From Dipteronia dyeriana (taxonomy: Eukaryota > Streptophyta > Magnoliopsida > Sapindales > Sapindaceae): a DNA stretch of 64,000 nt. How positions within the stretch are numbered: the stretch's first letter is position 1; the number at the start of each line of letters is the position of its first letter. The stretch lies in contig CM065299.1 in the NCBI GenBank assembly GCA_032871835.1, positions 97,656,652 through 97,720,651 of the forward strand, read 5' to 3'. Below the pieces are notes generated by a model. The model searched no databases. It worked only from the letters and a program-made list of their open reading frames with translations, and was not told where the DNA came from. Below are positions 10,536 through 22,348 of the stretch, one piece after another. The position numbers and the translations under genes are program-made.

Positions 10536-12235
10536 TATCAGGACCCACCCCGAATCCTCTCTTGAGTACGAGGGAGACCCTGTGGGCTGTACTTTTACTA
10601 GCATGATAAAAGAAATTTGGACTAAAATTTCCATAGAAATTACTTGCTTTTAAACCTAAAAGGAATATAAGGAAAATATTGAAAAAATTGGAGAGTACAA
10701 AATGTACATAACTGCAAGTCTTTTATTGTCATTTTCGTTCATTACAAAAAGTTATCAAAAAAATGACCAATCGGATAAAAAACCGACCACCTTTAAAAAC
10801 TAACCTATCAAAATCCCGACCAGAAAAACCGACCACGTCGAGTAAAAAACCGACCACGGTCGAGTAAGAAACCAACCACGGCGGAGTAAAAACCGACCAC
10901 GGCAGAACAAGAAACTGACCAAGGCCGAACAAGAAACCGAATTGGCCGAGTGGGCCGAGTGGGCCGAGTAGGCCGAGTAGGCTGAGTAGGCCGAGTAGAA
11001 ATCAGACCACGTTCTGACCATGCCGACCATGGCGACCATGCCGACCACACATCTCTAAATATGTACATGAAAATTAAAATGAACGATTTTTATACTTTAT
11101 GATGTCATCGAATGGCCCACCTCAAAACTTCTGAGTCCGCACAACCGAGCAGCTACCTGGAAAAAAAAATAAAGTAAAAGAATGAGCGCTAACGCCCAGT
11201 GAGTGAATGAAAACTTAAAAAGAAAAACATTCTAAACAACTTTTCAATATGCATCCAGTAATATATATTATTATCATCATGTCAAAAGATTTCCAGAGTA
11301 AAAGATAATATATCTACTTTCGTACTTAATAACTGAATGCATCTCTTTTCTGAACAAGAATAAGATAATTTATAAAATCTTAATCGGCACCAAATTAGTA
11401 CCCAGGGATATTTTCAATACGTAAGCCGAATTTCTTCGTACAAACACAGAGTCGAGAATAACTTCTAGTCATACACGTGCAGAGCGACTCAATACTCTTT
11501 TACATCTGGTCATACACGTGCAGAGCGACTCATCTGACATACACATGTGTAGAACGGCCTCAAAAGCCAACGATAAACATAACTGGGGAAGGGTACATAC
11601 ATGGTGCTTTTGTAAAAATCACACATAATATCTTCTCAATACTTAGAAAAATAATAGCTAATATTTCTGAGTGCTAATATAAGCATAAAACATACTTTCA
11701 GTTCTCTGTATAATCACCATAAATCATCAAAAGAAATAAAACGCTTAACTGATTTGCAACAATTAATTTTAAGCATAAAACTAGAAACTTTTGAGTTAAA
11801 AACAAAACTGAAAACGTAATTCACTCACAACGTAGACGTCAAGCTTAATTCGGACCAAGTATGCTAGGTTCCCCTACTTCGTCTTCTTTCCCTAACAATC
11901 ACACAAAATCCAATTAGAAGCTGGAAATCAAAGAAGAATCAACCAAAAATCTATGATATCACAAGAGGGCTCCACTGACTTCTCTTCCTTTTTCTTCATT
12001 CTCTTTTCTTTCTTCCGCTCGATTCTACTGCTTTCTAGCTCTCATAATGTTTATCCTCCAATATATATAAGTATGGAAAGACACAGCTGAAGTTGTGAGC
12101 TAGTTAACTAAGCTCACAGATGTCTATCAACTATACAGACTACAATTGCTTACTCACCAATTCACTTTTCATTTCACGTCTATCCCTTTTTTTCAAATTG
12201 GGCCTTTATTGAACCTGAATGGTTTGGGTGTTACG
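10536..12235 (-). repeat. 3' LTR of element B
   Basis: It is nearly collinear with 17027-18689. It contains a tandemly repetitive GC-richer block at 10780-11048 (units of about 22 bp, like ACCGACCACGGCCGAGTAAAAA, and 9-bp units like GGCCGAGTA and GACCATGCC) and duplicated GGTCATACACGTGCAGAGCGACTC motifs near 11467-11532. Apparent ORFs in it are products of these repeats, not genes. Confidence 0.85.
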
Positions 12236-12259
12236 ATTCACCCCACCGCATAAAAATTT

Positions 12260-13790
12260 CATCCTCTAAATTTACTTACCTAGCCGAAACAGATGGGGAT
12301 ACTGATTCCGCATCTGATTTTCATGTTCCCAAGCCGCATCTTCCATTGCATGTTTCTCCATAACACCTTTACTAGCGGAATAACCTTAGTACGTAATACT
12401 TGTTCCCTTCTATCTAAAATCTCAATACGTTCCTCTTCATAAGATAAATCTTCTCTTAACTTCATTGGTTGCTTGGTTAAAACATGCGTAAGGTCAACTA
12501 TATATTTTCGAAGCATAGAAACATGAAATACATCATGAATTCTTGAAAGCTCTGAAGGTAAAGGTAAACGGTATGCCACTACTCCTCCCACTCTAGCAAT
12601 AATCTCATACGGACCAATGTATCACGGACTTAACTTCCCATATCTTCCAAATATAAGTATACCTTTCCAAGGTGAAATTCGTAAGAACACATAGTCACCT
12701 GCTTTAAATTCCAGTTCCCTTCTCCGCTTATCTGTGTAACTTTTTTGCCTATCTTGAGCAACCTTTAATCTGTCTCTGATGATTTTGATCTTTTCTGTTG
12801 TGAATTGAACAAGTTTTGGACCTAACAACTTTCTCTCACCTACTTCATCCCAACATACCGGTGTTCTGAATTTTCTCTCATACAAAGCTTTATAAGGAGC
12901 CATTTCAATGCTAGCTTGATAACTGTTATTGTAGACAAATTCTATCAATGGTACATGCACATCCAAACTTCCTTTGAAATCCATTACACAAGCCCGAAGC
13001 ATATCCTCTAATGTCTAAATAGTACGCTCCGATTGACCGTTAGTCTGTGGGTGAAAAGCGGTACTAAAATGCAGTCTAGTTCCCAAAGCTTCTTGTAATT
13101 TAGACCAAAATCTGGATGTAAACCGAGGATCTCTGTCTGACACTATAGATACCGGTGCGCCATGAAGATGAACTATTTCATCAACAAAAACTCTGGCTAA
13201 CCTGTCAAGAGAGTAAGTAATACCGATTGGCAGAAAGTGTGCAGACTTCGTAAGTCAATCAACGATCACCCATTCACTGTCGTGACCACTTTGACTACGA
13301 GGAAGTCCTACCACAAAATCCATGGTAACATATTCCCATTTCCATTCGGGAATAGGAAGTGGTTGTGAAAGTCAAGCTGGTTTCTGATGCTCTGCCTTGA
13401 CTTGCAGACAAATCAAACATTTAAAGACGAATTCTGCTATCTCTCTTTTCATACCTTGCCACCAGTAAGGCTCTTTCAAAGTACGATACACTTTAGTACT
13501 TCCAGGATGCATTGCATAGGCTGAAGAGTGAGCTTCCTCTAAAATTTCATTCTTGAGTTTCTTAATGTTTGGTACACACAGTCTATTACCTAGAACTAAT
13601 GTACCATGACTTCTCACTACAAAATCAGCTCGTAAGCTTTTATGTACTTCTTCCTTCAATTTAACTAAATAAGAATCTTGAGTTTGCAATTCTCGTATAC
13701 GATCAATCAAAATAGGTCTAACCTGAAAAGTAGCCAGTAATGCTCCAAAATCACGTGCTTCTAGCTTAACTCTCAACATTCTTAATTCAG
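12260..13790 (-). pseudogene. Integrase with C-terminal chromodomain (element B)
   Basis: On the minus strand the zinc-binding HHCC region ([10 protein letters not shown]...[12 protein letters not shown], about 13530-13380) is followed by the catalytic core with [24 protein letters not shown] and HPQTNGQSERTI; the D, D and E residues are visible. The C-terminal region has VAQDRQKSYTDKRRRELEF and the chromodomain-like end EILDRREQVLRTKVIPLVKVLW, which marks the Tekay/Del lineage and is thought to direct insertion to heterochromatin. Stops occur near 13370, 13257, 13018 and 12622, and the chromodomain end is frameshifted after VLWRN (near 12350). Confidence 0.85.
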
Positions 13791-13799
13791 CTAATAATG

Positions 13800-15250
13800 G
13801 AAGGTAAATCATCTTCAAGTGAGCCATAGAACTTGAAGACTTTCTACTGAGTGCATCTACCACCATATTTGTCTTACCTGGATGATATTCAATCGTACAA
13901 TCATAATCTTTAATCAACTCAATCCATCTTTTTTGTCTCAAATTTAGTTCTTTCTGAGTGAAAAGATATTGCAAGCTTTTATTATCAGTATAAATCTGAC
14001 AAGTGACCCCATATAAGTAATCCCTCCAATTTTTCAAGGCAAACACCACTGCAGCAAGCTCTAGATCATGGGTTGGGTAATTTTGTTCATGCTTCTTTAA
14101 TTGTCTTGATGCATAGGCTATCGTTTTCCCATGTTGCATCAAAACGCAACCCAAACCATATCTAGACGCATCACTGTAAACAATAAATCCAGCACTTCCT
14201 GTTGGAAAAGCAAGTATTGGAGCAGAAGTGAATCTCTCCTTGAGTTCTTGAAAACTCTGTTCACAAGCTTCTGACCACTCAAACTTCACATCCTTCTGAG
14301 TTAATCTTGTTAATGGTGAAGCTATTTTAGAAAATCCCTCTACAAATCTTCGATAGTAACTTGATAAACCTAAGAAACTTCTAATTTCTGTCACACTAAT
14401 TGGTCGTTCCCAATTCACTATAGCTTCAACTTTTTAAGGATCAATATAAATACGATCACCAGAAATCACATAACCCAAAAATGTAACTCTATCAAACCAG
14501 AATTGACACTTGCTAAATTTGGCATAAAGTTGATTCCCTCTCAAGACTTGTAGAATAATCTCTAAATGCTCTGCATGCTCCACCTCATCCTTAGAATAAA
14601 TCAAAATGTCATCAATGAACACAATAACAAATTTGTCTAGATAAGGATGAAATACCCTATTCATCAAATCCATAAAAGCTATTGGAGCATTTGTTAATCC
14701 AAAAGGCATAACTAGAAACTCATAATGCCCGTAACGAGTTCTGAAAGCGGTATTTGGTACATCACAGTTTATAATCCTCAATTGGTGATAACATGTTCGT
14801 AAATCTATCTTGGAGAACACCTTTGCTCCCTGAAGCTGATCGAATAAATCATCAATACGTGGGAGTGGGTATTTATTACGCACCGTTGCTTTATTCAATT
14901 ACCGATAATCGATGAATAAACGTAGTGTTCCATCTTTCTTCTTAACAAACAAAACTGGTGCTCCCTATGGTGACACACTTGGTTTAATAAAATTCTTGTT
15001 CACCAATTTTTCTAATTGAATCTTTAATTCCTTCAATTCGGTTGGAGTCATTCTATAAGGTGGAATAGAAATTGGAGTTGTGCTTGGAGTCAAATCTATC
15101 ACAAACTCAATATCTCTATTTGGTGGTAATCCATGAAGATCTTCAGGAAATATGTCTGGAAATTGTCTTACCACAGATATATCTTCTAACTTCACCTCAT
15201 TATCCCTAGTATCAATTACATAATCCAAATAAGCTGAACATTGTTTCCTG
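13800..15250 (-). pseudogene. Reverse transcriptase and RNase H (element B)
   Basis: RT is spread over two frames (15450-14965 and 14898-14434), with [68 protein letters not shown] and the catalytic FIDDILIYS. RNase H lies in the 14418-13372 frame: [49 protein letters not shown] and VVDALSRK, with all four acidic residues present. Stops between frames (near 14960, 14900 and 14430) disable it. Motifs are typical of Tekay/Del chromoviruses. Confidence 0.9.
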
Positions 15251-15299
15251 AGTAACCGTCTGACAGTAATAGCAGATATAACACAAGAAGAAAGAATCC

Positions 15300-15700
15300 G
15301 ACGTTCACCACAGAAAATAACATCTGACTCTCCTTGAAGTGTAAACTTTACTTCTTTTCGAAAACAATCTACTGTAGCATGGTGTGTAGCCAACCAATCC
15401 ATTCCCAAAATAACATCAAAATCATGTATATCAAGCGGAATCAAATCCATACGTAGCTCATGCTTACCAACTATAACCTTTTCTATATATACTCTCAGTC
15501 AATAAAGATTCACCAGTAGGTGTAGCCACTACCATACTAGAATCTAAGGGTCTTAATTCTACATCCGTATATACCATAAAAGATTGAGATACAAAAGAAT
15601 GAGAAGATCCAGGATTAATGAGAACATAAGCATCGTGGCCAAAAATTGTTAACATACCTGTAACGATATCAGGAGTGGTCTCAGCATCTTGCTGAGTCAT
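15300..15700 (-). pseudogene. Aspartic protease (element B), active-site Asp replaced
   Basis: The frame from 15700 reads GMLTIFGHDAYVLINPGSSHSFVS, where chromovirus proteases normally have a D-P-G-S/A-T-H-S-F motif. The aspartate is asparagine here (LINPGSSHSF). The protease tail DLIPLDIHDFDVILGMDWL is in another frame, at 15450-15390. The substitution and the frame break both predict loss of activity. Confidence 0.8.
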
Positions 15701-15859
15701 AGCAAAAACTCTTGCTTCAGTACGAGGTATACCCGACTGACCTCTCTGTTGGTTGCCTCCAACCCCTGCCGTACTAGCTTGGGTTTTCCCTGTAGTTATA
15801 GATCCTCCTACTCAGGATCCACTTTGTCCTTGAATCTGACCAGTGCCACTTTACATTGG

Positions 15860-16924
15860 TTGAAAAACTATCTTTCTCTCTTCACTGCCTCCCTAGACTA
15901 ACTCGGGACAATCTCTTTTTAAATGTCCAGTCTGCCCACATTGATAACAACCTGATCTCCCCAAATAACACTCACCATCATAGTACTTTCCATAAATCTG
16001 CCATAGAGGACGCCTACCTCTACCCATACTAACACTCTGTTGACGACTACCCATTGGTTATTGGACTGAGGTTTGGCTAGAACTAGGTCCACGACTCTGT
16101 TGATAGTTACTAGTCTGACCTGAAAAACTGCCTATTGCCTTAGGTATTTTGCTATAAGAGCCCTCTGCTGACCAGTTACTGTGCTTTTGTTTCTGTGCAA
16201 ATCTGCAAGAGTCATTAAGGCCTCTCTCAACTCTCAATGTTGCTTCAAACAACTTACCGAACTCAAGATGCCCAGAAGTAGTCACTATTGTCTTGATTTA
16301 CGATCTAAGTCCATCTTCAAATTTTCTGCACTTATTTACTTCATCAGCCACTACATATGGAGCAACCCTCTAAAGTTCTGTAAACTTCTTCTCTTACTCT
16401 TCTACTGTCATAGATCCCTGCACTAGTCTGAAAAATTCAGCTCTTTTCAAATCTTGATAGAAACGAGGATAATAACGGTCATTAAACTGTTTCTTAAAAT
16501 CCTCCCACATAATTCCTTCAGGAGTTCTTCGCTGTACTGATGCCCACCAATCATAGGCTTTTTCCTTTAATAAAAATGTAGCAAAAGAGACTTTCTATTC
16601 ATTTGTGCACCTCATAACTTCAAATACACGTTCCAATTCATTCAACCAAGAACTAGCACTATGTGGATCTCCAGTTCCATCAAAATTTGTAGCTCCCAAC
16701 TTACGTGCACGCTCAATAGAATTCTCTAGCACTCGCTTTTGGTACTGAACCATGGCAGTCAACAGTTCTACAATTCTATCCATTGGTTCCTCCCTAGGTT
16801 CTGGCACATGAGGTTGAGCTATATGTGGGTGAGGGTGTGATTATGCCTCATTTTCACCTTGGTTATCACTCCTCTCTCCTAGGTCAGCTACCGATCTTGT
16901 GCGTGGGCGACCAACTCGACGCAT
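15860..16924 (-). pseudogene. gag: Chromovirus gag (element B)
   Basis: The probable start ATG is at 16924 (MRRVGRPRTRS). The capsid region includes MDRIVELLTAMVQYQKRV, FDGTGDPHSASSWLNELERVF, KEKAYDWWASVQRR and FNDRYYPRFYQDLKRAEFFRLVQG. A CCHC zinc knuckle, CYQCGQTGHLKRDC (complement of about 15905-15949), binds RNA. Stops near 16838, 16595 and 16400 and a frame change after 16058 break it. Match to Tekay/Del gag is strong. Confidence 0.85.
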
Positions 16925-17010
16925 GATGTTGTTACAAAATCAAAGTTATGCTTAAATGCATGAAACTAAATACAAAAAATTATTCTGTAGTCTAAGGAAT
17001 TATAAACCAT

Positions 17011-17023
17011 GGCTCTGATACCA
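17011..17023 (-). other. Primer-binding site, initiator tRNA-Met type (element B)
   Basis: The minus strand reads TGGTATCAGAGCC, the complement of the 3' end of plant initiator tRNA-Met, three bases from the 5' LTR end. This primer is typical for chromoviruses. Confidence 0.9.
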
Positions 17024-17026
17024 AGT

Positions 17027-18689
17027 TGACAGGACCCACCCCGACTCCTCTCTTGAGTACGAGGGAGACCCTATGGACTGTACTTTTACTAACATGATAA
17101 AAGAAATTTCGACTAAAATTTCCATAGAAAATACTTGCTTTTAAATCTAAAAAGAATACAAGGAAAATATTGAAAAAATTGGAGAGTACAAAATGTATAT
17201 AACTGCAAGTCTTTCATTGCCATTTTCGTTCATTACAAAAAGTTGTCAAAAAAATGACTCATCGAATCAAAAACCGACCACCTTTAAAAACTAACCTGTC
17301 AAAAGCCCAACCAGGCCGAGTAAGAAACCGACCAAGGCCGAATAAAAAACCTACCACTGCCGAACAAGAAACTGACAACGGCCGAACAAGAAACCGAATT
17401 TGGCCGAGTGGGCCGAGTAGGCCGAGTAGGCCGAACAGGCCGAGTAGAAATCCGACCACGTTCTGACCATGGCGACCATGACGACCATGCCGACCACACA
17501 TCTCTAAATATGTACATGAAAATTAAAATGAACGATTTTTATACTTCACGATGTCATCGAGTGTCCCACCTCAAAACTTCTGAGTCCGCACAACCGAGCA
17601 GCTACCTGGAAAAATATTTTTAAAGTAAAAAAATGAGCGCGAACGCCCAGTAAGTAAATGAAAACTTAAAAAAAAAAAACATTTCTAACCAACTTTTCAA
17701 TATGTATCCAGTAATATATACTATTATCATCATGTCAAAAGATTTCCAGAGTAAAAGATAATATATCTACTTTCGTACTTAATAACTGAATGCATCTCTT
17801 TTCTGAACAAGAATACGATAATTTATAAAATCTTAATCTGCATCAAATTAGTACCCATGGATATCTTCAATACGTAAGCCGAATTTCTTCGTACAAACGT
17901 AGAGTCGGGAATAACTTCTGGTCATACACGTGCAGAGCGATTCAATACTCTTTTACATCTGGTCATACACGTGCAGAGCGACTCATCTGACATACATATG
18001 TGTAGAACGACCCCAAAAGCCAAAGATAATCATAACTTGGGAAGGGTACAGACACGGTGCTTTTGTAAAAATCATACATAATCTCTTCTCAATACTTAGA
18101 AAAATAATAGCTAATATTTCTGAGTGCTAATATAAGCATAAAACATACTTTCAGTTCTCTGTATAATCACCATAAATCATCAAAAGAAATAAAACGCTTA
18201 ACTGATTTGCAACAATTAATTTTAAGCATAAAACTGGAAACTTTTGAGTTAAAAACAAAACCGGAAACTTAATTCACTCACAACGTAGACATAAAGCTTA
18301 ATTCGGATCAAGTATGCTAGGTTCCCCTACTTCGTCTTATTTCCCTAACAATCGTACAAAATCCAATTAGAAGCTGGAAATCAAAGAAGAATCAACCAAA
18401 AATCTATGATTTCACAATAGAGCTCCACTGACTTCTCTTCCTTTTTCTTCCTTCTCTTTCCTTTCTTCCACTCGATTCTACTGCTTTCTAGCTCTCATAA
18501 TGTTTATCCTCCAGTATATATACGTATGGAAAGACACAACTGAAGTTGTGAGCTAGTTAACTAAGCTCACAGCTGTCTGTCAACTATACAGACTACAATT
18601 GCTTACTCGCTAATTCACTTTTCATTTCACGTCTATCCCTTTTTTAAAAAATTGGGCCTTTATTGGGACTGAATGGTTTGGATGTTACA
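17027..18689 (-). repeat. 5' LTR of element B
   Basis: In plus coordinates it runs from TGACAGGACCC to GATGTTACA, that is TGTAAC...CCTGTCA on the element strand. It contains the same repeat blocks as the other LTR (GC-richer array at 17270-17498), but with fewer GGCCGAGTA/ACCGACCACGG units. Confidence 0.88.
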
Positions 18690-18694
18690 TTTTA

Positions 18695-19737
18695 TAAGGT
18701 TTGTGTAGGTATTATACCATAAATAAGGTATTTTAGCTTAATTAAAGAGTTTTGGAGGTTTTATGGGCTTAATTTGTAAAAGCTTGTGCAGACCACCCAA
18801 CTTCAGAAGGCTATATCTTCCTTCTCAGAATAAATCAATTTGAGATCCAAATATATTTGGAAAGCACCGTATGACTACTTTTTAGTGGTTTTAACGGAAT
18901 AAAATTCTGGATTTTCTAGAGGGAGTTATAATGGTTTCCGTAATAGTGTGCGCTGTTGGAAACAACTAAAGGAGCAAAGAATCAAGAAGTGAAGGCATGC
19001 GCTGATATGGCGCTTGATGACAAGAGCACCCTTACCAGCATACCTTCTCAAGTAGGGTGGTACTTGTGAAGCACTGGTCGACCAATACACCCTCTCTAGC
19101 GCACTTTTTCCAATAGGTTCGCGTGGTGAAGCGCCACTCCACTAGCGCAACACCAGCGCACGTGTCCAACTCAAAAGAATTTTTAAGGTTTCGTACCCTA
19201 ATTCCAAACATATAAATACCCCATTTCAGCTCTTCTTGAAAACCTCTTGCACGACCCTTCATATCTAAAACACCTAAGAACACATTTATACTCTCCAAAT
19301 CACCAAATCACTACAACCAAACTTCAAATCCACTCTACCAAACTTCAAATCTACTTCACCAAACACCAAATACCTAACTTTCTCACTATTTCCCACAATA
19401 AAAATCCAACCTTGGAGCATAGAAAGGAGCATCAAGAGAATGAGCAAGTCAAGCATTGAATCATCATTGAAGGCTATCACTTTATCACTAGTGATTGTGT
19501 TGTGCACACTTATTTCATGCTCTTAATTATTATTGAGTGTGTAGCTAGCATTTAGTAATTATTTGGTTGTTGTGTGATGTACCGAGAGGAGAAGCACACA
19601 ACGTGCTCGATGAAATGAGTAATATGAGTTGGTAAGATAGAAATATGTGATGCTAGCTTTTAGGATTCATTTGTGTGCCATAAATCTTAATGAATTCACA
19701 TAGAGTTTGGATAACCATTGAGAAATAGGTTGTTGGT
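18695..19737 (+). repeat. 3' LTR of element A, second piece (3' end truncated)
   Basis: It resumes element A's LTR after element B. 18700-18920 is U3-like and matches 3926-4460 in reverse. 19040-19737 matches the 5' LTR at 4500-5305, including CATATAAATACC (TATA box near 19208-19219) and the GTACCGAGAGGAGAAGCAC block. It stops after GAAATAGGTTGTTGGT, where the hAT-1 sequence begins. The remaining ~400 bp of U5 seen at 5305-5707 are absent. Confidence 0.65.
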
Positions 19738-19791
19738 ACCAATTTCCTATCTTATTCTCTAAATTTTCTACCAACACACCAAAGTTAAAAG

Positions 19792-20545
19792 GTACATTTT
19801 CCTTATTATTTTTGTTGAAACATTTGTTGTTAGTAAATTTATAATTTTATGTTTAGACTTTAGTTATTAATTGTTATTATTTTAATTTAGTTAGTAAGTT
19901 TATCATTTTATGTGCATACTTAATTTTTAATTTTAATATTATTGTTTAGTAAATTAAAATTTTTAAGTTTAGTATAATTTTAATATTTTTGGTAGTAAAT
20001 TTATCAATTTAAATTGTATTAGTGAATTTTAATTATTATTTTTTTTGTAAATTATGATTTTTAAGTGTAAGAGTTAATTTTTATATTTTTTGTTAGTATA
20101 TTATGAATTTTAAGTGTAATGGTTAATTTTAATATATTTTGTTAGTAAATTATGATTTTTAAATGTAGTATTAATTTTAATATTTTTTATTAGTAAATTT
20201 ATCAATTTAATTTATATTAGTAAATTTTAAAAAAATTTGTTAGTAAATTACGATTTTTAAGTGTAGTAGTTAATTTTAATATTTTTTGTTAGTAAATTAA
20301 GATTTTTAAGTGTAGCATTAATGTAATATTTTTTGTTAGTAAATTTATCAATTTAATTTGTATTAGTGAATTTTAAAATTTTTTGTTAGTTAATTATGAA
20401 TTTTAAGTGTAGTATTTAATTTTAATAATTTTTATTAGTAAATTATGATTTTTAAGAGTAGTAATTAATTTAAATATTTTTTGTTAGTAAATTTTGATTT
20501 TTAATGTGACTATTAATGACTATAGTGTTCATATTTTTATTTCAG
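19792..20545 (+). repeat. AT-rich degenerate tandem repeats in the hAT-1 leader intron
   Basis: About a dozen degenerate copies of a roughly 50-bp unit (core TTTTGTTAGTAAATTATGATTTTTAAGTGTAG) fill the interval between a donor-like AAAAG/GTACAT (19791/19792) and an acceptor-like TTTTATTTCAG (to 20545) just before the first ATG. hAT-2 has an equivalent AT-rich interval at 45688-46296, so this is probably a leader intron grown by tandem duplication. Confidence 0.6.
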
Positions 20546-20548
20546 GAA

Positions 20549-22348
20549 ATGGATCATAACTTGTCTATTTCAGGAAATGGACAGGTAGACACTACAACCC
20601 AGACACAACTACAACGGCACCCAGAAGAGTTCGTTACGATGTGGCGTTACGACCCCGCGCACGCTAGAGATTGCTTGGCACGATACATTGCACAAACGGA
20701 TCAACCGATCAATGTTGGTGACAATGTTTTTTTTCATAAATTTATCATATTTGCATTCAACCCTCAATTTGAAACTGTTTCTAGAACCACCACTAGAAAC
20801 GACTTGATAAGATTGTTTGACACCCAAAAAGATGACTTGATTGCTGATATACAATATCTGATTGTCTCTGTTGCATTAACTTCTGATATTTGGAACGCAT
20901 GTTCCAAACATGACTATTTATATGTCATAAGATACTATATATATTCTGAATGGAGGATAACAAAAGAAATTCTTGGTATTCGTCTTATGGATTTTACACA
21001 TACGCAGAAAATATTTTTAATGTCATTCTTTCTATTTTAGAAACTTATGAAATTATGCATCGCATCCTTTCTATCACATTAGATAATGCATCTGCAAATA
21101 CTAGCTCTATTGTATTGTTTGTTGCAAGAAATATCCCGCAAGATGGAGGTTATTTCTTCCATCAATAGTGTGCATGTTATATCATAAATTTAGTTGTACA
21201 GGTCGGTTTAAAGCAGGTAAGCGACTAAATAGATCGCATTAGAGATGTCATTTTTTGGATTGACAGTTTTAATCATAGATTCCAATAATTCAAGAGATAT
21301 TGTGCATTAAACGATCTCAAACCCCGATGATTCCAAACTGATATGTCGGTAAGGTGGAACTCCACTTACTAAAATGCTGGAAAATTGTTTAGATTATGAT
21401 ACAACCATTACATATTTTTATAACATAAAGTTGGCCAAAACTGGTCTTCCTAAAGTAAAAGCACTTACCTTAGATGATTGGTTTGTGGCAAGGGTTTTTG
21501 TTCATTTTTTAAAGATTTTTTACAATGCCACTGTAACTCTTTCCGGGGTCTATTACCCCACATCTTCTCAGAAAATCCATCAGATAGTAGAAATGTATGA
21601 AGTGTTGAACAGTTACAGGGAAGATGAACATCTAGACCCTGCAGTTGTTGCCATGGAGAAAAAGTTAAAAAAATATTGGGCTAACATTCCTCTACTTTAT
21701 GCCTTAAGTGTTATAGTATATCCTAGGGTTAAATTATCTGGTTTAGAAGTTTTGCTTGAGTTTATTGGTACTTATTTGGCAATAAATTATTCAGAATGGG
21801 TTATTTACATTCAAAACAAGTTGTTCGAAGTTTTTCGTATTTATAAGTGCAGGTTTGGCAATATTGACACCTACCAATTAGCAGAACCGGAGACAGAGCC
21901 AAAGTAAATAAGTTAGAGCCTTCTCAAACATAGAAAAAAGGGCAAATCATCAGGTACTTCTTCAGGGCAAAGATTTGACTCATCTTTCTGTGCCGAACTG
22001 AATAGGTACCTTGAAGCACAGTTCGATACTATCGAAGACAATGAAGAGTTTGATTTGTTGTTATGGTGGAAGACCTATACCTACTGGTATCCAGTTCTGT
22101 CACACCTGGCACGTGACGTACTAGTTATCCCCGCATCCACAGTGTCTTCAAAATAAGCATTCAGCACCAGTGAACGCAAAATTGAACCAAGAAAAAGCTG
22201 TTTGTCTCCGAAGATGGTGGAGGTATTAACATGCCTTCGGGATTGGGAGTATGCTAAAAAAAGATTGCAAAATGAAACTGTAGATAATGAACTTATTCTA
22301 AATTTCAACAATATATATGTCGATGAGCCTTCAGGTAGTGGTCACTAG
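20549..22348 (+). pseudogene. hAT transposase remnant without BED finger
   Basis: From the ATG at 20549 the protein goes almost directly to GQVDTTTQTQLQRHP. In hAT-2 about 100 residues with the BED zinc finger lie before this point, so the DNA-binding domain is deleted. The rest is recognisable: VSRTTTRN, ALTSDIWNACSKHDYL, ITLDNASANTSSIVLFVARNI, YYNATVTLSGVYYPTSSQ-type RNase-H-fold region (DUF4413) and the C-terminal dimerisation block with CLRDWEYAKK. Stops and frameshifts occur near 21040, 21168, 21230, 21370, 21905 and 22155. It is inactive. Confidence 0.88.

Larger units (their letters stand above)
10536..18689 (-). mobile_element. Element B: Tekay/Del-type chromovirus (Ty3/gypsy), both LTRs present
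   Basis: A complete but decayed element on the minus strand, flanked by the 5-bp duplication TTTTA (10531-10535 and 18690-18694). The 5' LTR is 17027-18689 and the 3' LTR 10536-12235. The PBS is initiator-tRNA-Met type and the polypurine tract is GGTGGGGTGAAT (complement of 12236-12247). The coding order gag, protease, RT, RNase H, integrase, chromodomain is that of chromoviruses. The two LTRs differ at roughly 6 percent in the sample I compared, so insertion is not very recent. It sits inside the 3' LTR of element A. Confidence 0.9.
4463..19737 (+). mobile_element. Element A: Athila-like Ty3/gypsy retrotransposon, gag-protease only, with nested element B
   Basis: Order on the plus strand: truncated 5' LTR (to 5707), tRNA-Asp PBS, gag, aspartic protease, a long noncoding 3' region, a polypurine tract ending GGTTTGGGG (about 10431-10440), and a 3' LTR split into 10441-10535 and 18695-19737 by element B. 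No reverse transcriptase, RNase H or integrase is present. The sequence goes from the end of protease (8240) to a segment that in the related element D follows integrase (compare 8590-8630 with 60040-60065). It is therefore a non-autonomous or internally deleted Athila derivative. The 5' LTR start and the 3' LTR end (about 19737) are cut by neighbouring elements. Confidence 0.75.

Noticed and set aside
10729..11068. Overlapping minus-strand frames with repeated short motifs (AYSAYSAYS-like) that look like a low-complexity protein
   Set aside because: They arise from tandem repeats inside the 3' LTR of element B and appear in all frames; the 5' LTR copy (17259-17517) has a different repeat number and different frames.
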